64,000 nt of DNA from Alopecurus myosuroides (taxonomy: Eukaryota > Streptophyta > Magnoliopsida > Poales > Poaceae). The stretch is from assembly GCA_028641055.1 (NCBI GenBank), contig CM054058.1, positions 497,257,919 to 497,321,918 of the forward strand, in the 5' to 3' direction. Positions 36,501 through 44,915 of this stretch are shown here, piece by piece (positions within the stretch are counted from its first letter, which is position 1; each line of letters opens with the position of its first letter). The notes under the pieces were generated by a model. That model was not told the origin of the DNA. It saw only the letters and a list, made by a program, of their open reading frames with translations, and did not search any database. A program made the translations under genes and the position numbers.

Positions 36501-39500
36501 AATGGTAGGGCCCACCTCCTTGCAAGATTCCCCTCGTTACGTCAGATCCGGGAGTTTCGGGGTGTGAGCAGTCCTGGAACCCGCGAGAGAGGATCCGACG
36601 TCGGTGAGGCCCCAGCACAGAGAGTGATGGTATCTTTGGCACCCAACACCCATGATACAATCTAACACACATGGAATGGCAAAACATTGGTTTAGGTGGG
36701 ATCCCGACGCTCCGGGTCCCCTCTCCGGAGATACCCTAGCCCCGGTGTAGAAAAAGACGGAAGCTGCGTCTAGCCCCCCCTGCATGAGCCGGAAGTGGGT
36801 AGCAAAGCGGAACTAGTTGCTTGGTTGTGTCATGTTAGGCCCAAGGAACACCCTTGACAATGGTAGGGCCCACCTACTTGCAAGATTCCCCCCGTTACGT
36901 CAGATCCGGGAGTTTCGGGGTGTGAGCAGTCCTGGAACCCGCGAGAGAGGATCCGACGTCGGTGAGGCCCCAGCACAGAGAGTGATGGTATCTTTGGCAC
37001 CCAACACCCATGATACAATATAACACACATGGCATGGAAAAACATTGGTTTAGGTGGGATTCCGACGTTCAGGGTCCCCTCTCCGGAGATACCCTAGCCC
37101 CGGTGTAGAAAAAGACGGAACCTGCGTCTAGCCCCCTCTGCGTGAGCCGGAAGTGGGTAGCAAAGTGGAACTAGTTGCTTGGTTGTGTCATGTTAGTCCC
37201 AAGGAACACCCTTGACAATGGTAGGGCCCACCTCCTTGCAAGATTCCCCCCGTTACGTCAGATCCGGGAGCTTCGGGGTGTGAGCAGTCCTGGACCCCGC
37301 GAGAGAGGATCCGACGTCGGTGAGGCCCCAACACAGAGAGTGATGGTATCTATGGCACCCAAAACCCATGATACACTCTAACACACATGGCATGGCAAAA
37401 CATTGGTTTAGGTGGGATCCCGACGTTCAGGGTCCCCTCTCCGGAGATACCCTAGCCCCAGTGTAGAAAAAGACGGAACCGGCGTATAGCCCCCTCTGCG
37501 TGAGCCGGAAGTGGGTAGCAAAGTGGAACTAGTTGCTTGGTTGTGTCATGTTAGGCCCAAGGAACACCCTTGACAATGGTTGGGCCCACCTCCTTGCAAG
37601 ATTCCCCCCGTTACGTCAGATCCGGGAGTTTCGGGGTGTGAGCAGTCCTGGAACCCGCGAGAGAGGATCCGACGTCGGTGAGGCCCCGACACAGAGAGTG
37701 ATGGTATCTTTGGCACCCAACACCCATGATACAATCTAACACACATGGCATGGCAAAACATTGGTTTAGGTGGGATCCCGACGCTCCGGGTCCCCTCTCG
37801 GAGATACACTAGCCCCGGTGTAGAAAAAGACGAAATCGGCGTCCAGCCCCCTCTGCGTGAGCCGGAAGTGGGTGGCAAAGTGGAACTAGTTGCTTGGTTG
37901 TGTCATGTTAGTCCCAAGGAACACCCTTGACAATGGTAGGGCCCACCTACTTGCAATATTCCCCCCGTTACGTCAGATCCGGGAGTTTCGGGGTGTGAGC
38001 AGTCCTGGAACCCGCGAGAGAGAATCCGACGTCGGTGAGGCCCCGGCACAGAGAGTGATGGTATCTTTGGCACCCAACACCCATGATACAATCTAACACA
38101 CATGGCATGGCAAAACATTGGTTTATGTGGGATCCCGACGCTCCGGGTCCCCTCTCCGTAGATACCCTAGCCCCGGTGTAGAAAAAGACGGAACCGGCGT
38201 CCAGCCCCCTCTGCGTGAGCCGGAAGTGGGTAGCAAAGTGGAACTAGTTGCTTTGTTGTGTCAAGTTAGGCCCAAGGAACACCCTTGACAATGGTAGGGC
38301 CCACCTACTTGCAAGATTCCCCCCGTTACGTCAGATCCGGGAGTTTCGGGGTGTGAGCAGTCCTGGAACCCGCGAGAGAGAATCCGACGTCGGTGAGGCC
38401 CCTGCACAGAGAGTGATGGTATATTTGGCACCCAACACCCATGATACACTCTAACACACATGGAATGGCAAAACATTGGTTTAGGTGGGATCCCGATGCT
38501 CCGGGTCCCCTCTCCGGAGATACCCTAGCCCCGACGTAGAAAAAGACGGAACCGGCGTATAGCCCCCTCTGCGTGAGCCGGAAGTGGGTAGCAAAGTGGA
38601 ACTAGTTGCTTTGTTGTGTCATGTTAGGCCCAAGGAACACCCTTGACAATGGTAGGGCCCACCTCCTTGCAAGATTCCCCCCGTTACGTCAGATCCGGAA
38701 GTTTCGGGGTGTGAGCAGTCCTGGAACCCGCGAGAGAGAATCCGACGTCGGTGAGGCCCCGGCACAGAGAGTGATGGTATCTTTGGCACCCAACACCCAT
38801 TATACAATATAACACACATGGCATCGCAAAACATTGGTTTAGGTGGGATCCCGATGCTCCGGGTCCCCTCTCCGGAGATACCCTAGCCCCGGTGTAGAAA
38901 AAGACGGAACCGGCGTCTAGCCCCCCCTGCGTGAGCCGGAAGTGGGTAGCAAAGTGGAAATAGTTGCTTGGTTGTGTCATGTTAGGCCCAAGGAACACCC
39001 TTGAAAATGGTAGGGCCCACCTACTTGCAAGATTCCCCCCGGTACGTCAGATCCGGGAGTTTCGGGGTGTGAGCAGTCCTGGAACCCGCGAGAGAGGATC
39101 CGACGTCGGTCAGGCACCAGCACAGAGAGTGATGGTATCTTTGGCACCCAACACCCATGATACAATCTAAAACACATGGCATGGCAAAACATTGGTTTAG
39201 GTGGGATCCCGACGCTCCGGGTCCCCTCTCGGAGATACACTAGCCCCGGTGTAGAAAAAGACGAAATCGGCGTCCAGCCCCCTCTGCGTGAGCCGGAAGT
39301 GGGTAGAAAAGTGGAACTAGTTGCTTGGTTGTGTCATGTTAGGCCCAAGGAACACCCTTGACAATGGTAGGGCCCACCTACTTGCAAGATTCCCCCCGTT
39401 ACGTCAGATCCGGGAGTTTCGGGGTGTGAGCAGTCCTGGAACCCGCGAGAGAGAATCCGACGTCGGTGAGGCCCCGACACAGAGAGTGATGGTATCTTTG

Positions 39501-39848
39501 GCACCCAACACCCATGATACAATCTAACACACATGGAATGGCAAAACATTGGTTTAGGTGGGATCCCGACGCTCCGGGTCCCCTCTCGGAGATATACTAG
39601 CCCCGGTGTAGAAAAAGACGAAATCGGCGTCCAGCCCCCTCTGCGTGAGCCGGAAGTGGGTAGCAAAGTGGAACTAGTTGCTTGGTTGTGTCATGTTAGT
39701 CCCAAGGAACACCCTTGACAATGGTAGGGCCCACCTACTTGCAAGATTCCCTCCGTTACGTTAGATCCGGGAGTTTCGGGGTGTGAGCAGTCCTGGAACC
39801 CGCGAGAGAGAATCCGACGTCGGTGAGGCCCCGGCACGGAGAGTGATC
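18581..39848. repeat. 358-bp tandem array, about 59 copies
   Basis: Units of 357-359 bp follow one another head to tail for 21.3 kb. Landmarks recurring every unit include gtagcaaagtggaactag, ttgcttggttgtgtcatg, gttacgtcagatccgggag, cctggaacccgcgagag and gatcccgacgctccggg. The first unit lacks about 53 bp (gtagcaaa joins directly to attgacaatgg). The array ends abruptly at 39848 inside a unit (cggagagtgat). Both strands have short open frames of 60-110 codons in almost every unit, but these are by-products of repetition. Variant classes are regionally clustered: ggtcaggcc units dominate before about 24.4 kb and ggtgaggcc units after it. One unit carries a 17-C run (21506-21522). Related degenerate units lie inverted inside the CACTA element at 49513-52416. 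Confidence 0.97.
30000..39848. repeat. higher-order duplication inside the 358-bp array
   Basis: Private variants of single units recur in the same order about 5.36 kb apart. Examples: gtaggtccc at about 30068 and 35436; ccctcgttacg at about 31165 and 36531; ggagcttcgg at about 31904 and 37267; aatggttggg at about 32213 and 37576; acatggaatgg near 34168 and 39531. The two blocks are about 30000-34485 and 35367-39848, each about 12.5 units, with roughly 2.5 units between them. The array therefore grew in part by copying multi-unit blocks. Confidence 0.88.
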
Positions 39849-40401
39849 ACCTCTGTTAGCTTGCACTTTATTTTATAGGAAAGCATGAGTAGAAATTGCT
39901 TTATTAGATGCACTCTATTATTTTCACTAGTAGGTGTAGATTTGTGATGGTTAATTGTCTAGTGGAATGTTATTTTTCCACAAGTGCAACTAGAGGCATT
40001 GTGACCTTCAAATGACTTGTAAGACTAGTGGAACACCCACTGGTCCCATTTCATTTTGGTGAAAAATACAATTTCTCCACCATAGCCATATTCCTAGTAG
40101 TCGAGTTTTTGATTACGTGTGTTGTTTGCACTATTAGAAATATCTCATAGTGTTGAGGATTATATGTGTGGATAGAATTTCCATTGAATGGCTTAATTCA
40201 TAAAGTGTTGTTTGAGCATAAGTAGAGTTCTTAGCTACTGGTTTTATAGCATGTCACTTTGATGCTTGTTCTTTGGTTGTTAGAAAAGCATGATTAATTG
40301 GACTTGGTTGGTTTCTTGTTGACTAGTATGTGTAAAGTGTATAATTATGTTATTTAGATGTTCATAAGCATGTGTTGCTTGTTATGTATTTAAAATTTGC
40401 A
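39849..40401. other. AT-rich flank of the array, no gene seen
   Basis: About 550 bp of AT-rich single-copy-looking sequence between the abrupt array end and the palindromic repeats at 40402. No coding frame or terminal repeat is convincing. By position it may be internal CACTA sequence. Confidence 0.5.
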
Positions 40402-40501
40402 CTTTGCCGAGTGTCAATTGTCGGGACACTCGGCAAAGACCATACCGGCAATAACATCCACGGACTTTGTCGAGTGTCCCGACAATTGACACTCGGCAAA
40501 G
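40402..40501. repeat. CACTA-type subterminal palindrome pair
   Basis: Two 37-bp arms (40402-40438 and 40465-40501) are inverted copies of each other with one mismatch. Each arm is itself a palindrome built from ctttgccgagtg and cactcggcaaag around caattgtcggga. The motif is the same as in 17030-17715, linking the two sides of the array. Confidence 0.85.
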
Positions 40502-42460
40502 CCGTGTACCTGGCAGAAAACTGGCGGGCACGTACAAACCCTTATCTTCTTCTTTTCCTCTCCCCGCTCGATCTACTCCTCCTCCCGCCAGCCGCCACTC
40601 CCGGCCCCCTCTATCCGACGCCGCCGCCCACCCAGCCGCCGCCGGCCAGCTTCCTCCCCGGCGGCAGTCTCCCCTCCTCCCCGCCCCCTCCTCCTCCCTC
40701 CCCCACCGAGCTGCAGCGGCCCTCCACCGCCCCCTCCTCCCCACCTCCACCCCCCTCCGATCTTGCCTCGATCTCCGGCGAGCACCTCCGGCCACCTTCC
40801 TCCCCCTCCGCCCCCCTACTCGCCTCCCTCCCCCTCCACCACCCCTCCTCGATCTGCAGGGGCACGCCGCCGCCACCACCGCCCCGCTCGGCTTCTCCCT
40901 CGCCCCCGGCCAGCAGGGCCGTGCTCTGCTCCAACCCGGCCTCTCCCGTCGACCCTCCATCCCCTACAGCAGCGCAGCAGAGGTGAGCTCGCCTCTGCCT
41001 CATTTTTTTATTTTTTGCAATTTATTTTCTCTGTCTCAAGATGCCGTGCATTTGGTTCCTGGATCTGCACCGCTGATCCTGCAAGATAGGTGTTACGAGA
41101 TCAAAAGTTGAGACAGTAGCTCGTGGTCGTGGATAATTGCAGCCATGTTACGAGATTTAATTTAGTTCAAACTTTGACCTGGTGTGCCGTCACACGGTCT
41201 TGACTCGGCCTGGCTGAATCTTACAGGAGCTAGCCATGGTCTTGAACAAGTCCATTTTGTCAAATTAATCATTTTGGTCCTTACACTGAAAAGAAAGGTG
41301 GGGGAGGGATTTAGAGGGTTAGCACAGATTCATTTTGTCAAATTAATCAAGTTAGATAATCTAATAAGTTGATGTAATTATTCCATATGTATATGTTAGT
41401 ATTCAGTATACACAGATTAAAAGTGTATTTCTTGCTTTTCCTAGCTTGCTATTAGTGATGAATGAACACAACAGCATGATTACCTTTTTTTCCCACAGAT
41501 TACAAGTGTATATCTTATCTCAAATATTTACCGGAATAGAGTTGACCGGTTGCACATCCTACTGTCATTTTTTATTTACTGTAATTACCATCCAATTTCA
41601 GTGAGTGCGACTTCAGGAAAGCCAATACCACGATACCAAGCACCATTTTGTTTTCTAAATTCAGTGTGTGCGGGTGATGTCTTTGATCCCATGAAATCCT
41701 GAATGGAACATAAGTTCATTGGCTGAATCTCACCTACATTTTGTTTTGTATGTTCTCCACCCCTATCAGTAGCCAAAAAAAAGTCAATTTATTCTGTTGC
41801 GTTCACTTGAATATTCAATTATTTGGGAACAAAGGCACACACTATATAAAGATTGTAACGATTAGCGCAATCTTAGACAATGTGGTACTGTAGAAGTTGC
41901 ATTATTTTCGTCCAATAGTGCTCTATAAACAATACGTCTTCTTTTGTAAAAACTCAAACAAATCATTTATTTGTAAAGCTAAAAAAAATGGATATGCAAC
42001 AAGCAACAACGTCCAACTTCCTAGTTATTACTAACCCTAGTTATTATTAACCAGAGATCATGTTCATAGCCCAAAGGAATATTTGAAGATGACACGGAAC
42101 CACAAATGAAACAACCATACAGCCCAACAGCCTACACAGCCTTCATAGCATTCCTATATAGTGATAACGAAAATTACGAACACAAACAATGGAGCACGCC
42201 AAGAATATCAGCAGCCAGGAAATATATATCTTTTGATCTTGAGCTGAGACAAGCAGCAGTTTTGTGCAGCAAAACAGGCCCCTACCACAGCACCGCTCAA
42301 ACATACAGAACACCCAATATACCCAAAACCAGAACTGACGGCTCAAATTCTGCAGGCCCCGACACTTCACAGATTCTAACAGGCATTCCAAAAGTATATG
42401 TATGTAACCGCAACGAGCTTACTACTATGCAGTCCTCCTACAAACCACTGGCTTCAGCAA
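40502..42460. other. GC/pyrimidine-rich leader-like block and AT-rich DNA, no gene called
   Basis: 40540-40985 is very C-rich (Pro/Ser codons in all plus frames) and ends at cagaggtgagc, which resembles an exon end followed by a splice donor. By position it could be the untranslated leader of the transposase at 43.9 kb. 41000-42100 is AT-rich with no convincing coding block; a 63-codon minus-strand frame at 41585-41776 has no recognisable domain. 42100-42460 could be the 3' untranslated part of the minus-strand exon at 42461. Confidence 0.4.
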
Positions 42461-42562
42461 TCAAGTTGTCTTGGCCTTTGCGGCCCTTCTCTTCGAGTGC
42501 CTTCTTGGGATGGAGTTCTTCATCCCCAGGAAGAAGAGCAGCGCACCCAAAAAGGCCAGGTT
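42461..42562 (-). pseudogene. last-exon fragment of a membrane protein
   Basis: The minus strand has a good acceptor (cctgtgatacag) at 42563, then a 33-codon frame beginning NLAFLGALLFFLGMKNSIPR and ending KAKTT-stop at 42461. A hydrophobic segment is followed by a basic tail, and KxKxx at the C-terminus is a dilysine ER-retrieval signal. I cannot identify the protein. No upstream exons were found in the 1.3 kb before it, so it may be a fragment picked up by the surrounding transposon DNA. Confidence 0.4.
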
Positions 42563-43490
42563 CTGTATCACAGGAAATAACAAGAGTGTTATCAACTACA
42601 CCTGAGGAAATAGCAGCCTCCTTGATGAATTATTTTTACCTAGTTGATGACTTGCTGTTGCACATGATGCAACAGGCAACGGCAACAGTCCGTACATACG
42701 TGGCTCTTTTTTTGTTTTGTGAAATGGGAACTTCCAGTCTCTGCATCTAGTCGATGATGTTAGATAATGTTTAAACAGATCAATGCCGTATTATGAGGTA
42801 TATCGGTATAGGGCTTCTTGGAGTGCACGGATAGGAATCTTTTTCTGTTCTCATCTCCTGTAATATCTCCCTGTAACAAACTTGGTCAATTCGGCTCATA
42901 TAAACACATAGCTGGCCATGGTAGTTTGCAAAGCTGGCCGTACCATTATCTTTAAAAAAACAGCATTTGAACATTAAAATATTGATCAGTACAAGTACAA
43001 CTATGATTCATTAATCTAGCAGCATAAACATGCTCCTGAGGTGAACTATTGAGTATCTGCATGTCAAGCCACATAAAAGATGAATAGGTGAAATGAAAAC
43101 ATTACGACATCTACACAGAAAACTTCCTCCGCTTCTGGAGATAGCATGAGCCGGTGCGCCTCCGGTTGGTCGCCGCCGCTCTATGCATTGCTCTAGATTG
43201 ATCCGCTTAATTAGTAGTATATATGTTGTTTATTAACACTACATCTTCCCTTTTGCAGGACATGGATCGAGGTTGAGGCCAGGAGCGTCGGCGCAGGTGG
43301 GGATTTGCTGAGGAGGGTCATCGCAGGCCGGTAGCGTCCGCGATCATCTTCGTCGACAGCCGGCCACGCTTTAAGGGTAAAAACCTCCCCCTCGTCGACA
43401 GTCGGCCACTCTTTTCCTCCCTATATTGTTTTTTGTAGATCACCAAACTAGTCGCGTTACCCTAGGCGTCTCCCGTTCGGAAGAGTTGTA

Positions 43491-43548
43491 GTTATAAAAA
43501 TAGAACTCTTTGTATATATTTATATACAAAGATCTATATTTTTATAAC
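43491..43548. repeat. AT-rich hairpin
   Basis: gttataaaaatag... pairs with ...ctatatttttataac, and ctttgtatata with tatatacaaag. This gives two 28-base arms with a few mismatches and almost no loop. It lies upstream of the transposase start, beside a second, larger hairpin. Confidence 0.8.
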
Positions 43549-43585
43549 CGCGACTGTTTCGAATTGTCCACGTTTTTGGACAGCT

Positions 43586-43789
43586 CGTGGATGTGTAGCT
43601 GTGTTTGTTTTCCATGTTCTACTCCTATTCGAGACAGATTTCGGTGGCGCCTCTCTGTTGTTCTCCGAGTACACATTCTCTCGACCCCCGTGGTCGAGAC
43701 GTGTATTAGGAGAACAGCGGGGAGGTGCTGCCGAAATTTGTCTCGGATAGGAGTAGACATGGAAAACAAACACAAGCTACACATCCACG
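43586..43789. repeat. 204-bp inverted repeat (about 100-bp arms)
   Basis: The left arm starts cgtggatgtgtagct and includes ttgttttccatgttctactc. The right arm includes gagtagacatggaaaacaaa and ends acatccacg. The centre is near 43685 (ctcgacccccgtggtcgag). Arms match well but not perfectly. A transcript would fold into a long hairpin. It sits between the leader-like block and the transposase start. Confidence 0.85.
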
Positions 43790-43967
43790 GGTGGGATTAG
43801 GACCTATCTTTACCTAGTAGGCATGTAGGATTGCATTGCAAAGCGTAAAACTCTGCATATGATTGTAGATAATTTAAACAAACTTGTTAAATTTTTAACA
43901 CATGTTTATATGTCTGAGCATCATCAGCGGAAATGGAGGAACGCGATGATGTGTACAGTGGCCCGAC

Positions 43968-44562
43968 CCGAGTGTGAAGGATATGACATTGGATTGGGTT
44001 AGGAAAGACCAACCAGTCTTGGCATTTTGCATTTGCTCGAAGTTGAGCGATTCGTCTGATGTATGAGTGCCCCTGTAGTCGTTGTCGTAATGACAGAGAC
44101 AAGAAACCGAGAGATAGTCATTTCTGATCACCTTGGGTAAGTACGGGTTATGCCAAACTATTACCGTTGGGTGTACCATGGGCGGAGTCTGCCGATCCCG
44201 TACGCCGTAGAAAGAAGAAGAAGAAGAAGAAGGTGGCACCTAGCACTGAGGATGCATCGACCGATTTTGATACCGGTTTTGACAGGATGTTAGATGATTT
44301 CACTACTGCACATGCACCTGAAAATCCAACCGGTGAGGGAGATGCCCCCGAGTATGCGGAGGAGAGCACGAAAGAGTTCTATGACACATTGTTTGAGACA
44401 CAAAAACCATTGCACGAGCATACACGAGTTTCTCAACTTGATGCCATCGGCCGGCTTATGGCGGTCAAAAGCCAGCACAATGTAAGCATAGCCGCCTTTG
44501 ATGCATTTCTGACCGTTATTGCCACCCTCTTGCCGGCGGAACACCTTCTTCCAAAGAACATG
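43968..44562 (+). pseudogene. CACTA transposase (TNP2 type), N-terminal part, cut by the gap
   Basis: The plus strand encodes WVRKDQPVLAF, then YECPCSRCRND (44062-44094), the Cys motif of the transposase-associated domain. PNYYRWVYHGR follows in another frame. The open frame 44167-44562 then has a lysine run, an acidic spacer and KEFYDTLFETQKPLHEHTRV-SQLDAIGRLMAVKSQHNVS, a block conserved just upstream of the TNP2 catalytic domain, and ends AEHLLPKNM at the gap. An in-frame TGA at 44125-44127 and two frame changes show decay, unless an intron removes them. The catalytic domain would lie in the gap. TNP2 proteins bind CACTA ends in the nucleus and catalyse excision and insertion. Confidence 0.82.
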
Positions 44563-44662
44563 NNNNNNNNNNNNNNNNNNNNNNNNNNNNNNNNNNNNNN
44601 NNNNNNNNNNNNNNNNNNNNNNNNNNNNNNNNNNNNNNNNNNNNNNNNNNNNNNNNNNNNNN
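44563..44662. other. assembly gap (100 N)
   Basis: Exactly 100 undetermined bases, the usual placeholder for a gap of unknown size. The transposase reading stops at its left edge, and an unrelated kinase relic begins at its right edge. Confidence 0.99.
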
Positions 44663-44760
44663 AATGGATCCATATAAGTCATATCACCAATGAACTATAC
44701 CATGTATTGCTTATCTCTTGCAAACAACAATGATATGCCAAAGTCTCAGATCTTGGGCGT
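44663..44760 (-). pseudogene. receptor-like kinase relic, activation segment
   Basis: The minus strand reads I-stop-DFGISLLFARDKQYMV-stop-FIGDMTYMDP, which is the DFG to (G)TMxYMDP activation segment of a plant receptor-like kinase with two in-frame stops. The left part is lost in the gap. The block and its AT-rich continuation to about 44925 match 60083-60355. A short internal duplication of caaacaacaatgatat...ccaaagtct lies at 44716-44800. Confidence 0.75.
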
Positions 44761-44915
44761 CAAATTGTCACTCAAACAACAATGATATTCCAAAGTCTGA
44801 GATCCTTTATGTAGCAAACGCTAATAGTAGTTGTCACCATTTATTTCTCTTATATTCTTGCTAACTAAAAACATTATTTCTATATTCATACATATTCTTA
44901 TATCTGCGTAATTAA

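Noticed and set aside
18931..39700. Open frames of 61-110 codons on both strands in nearly every 358-bp unit
   Set aside because: They arise because the unit lacks stops in two frames and is copied many times. Frames break freely with indels, there is no promoter, and the peptides match no family that I know.
18581..39848. CRISPR array or bacterial repeat system
   Set aside because: The units are contiguous 358-bp repeats without unique spacers, and the genome is a plant nuclear genome.
18581..39848. Known grass satellites (Afa, pSc119.2, centromeric repeats)
   Set aside because: Unit length and landmarks do not match what I know of those families, although I could not run a search.
40372..41111. 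Proline-rich proteins on plus and Gly/Arg-rich proteins on minus
   Set aside because: Low-complexity C-rich DNA gives long frames in all phases. The block looks like an untranslated leader ending in a splice donor.
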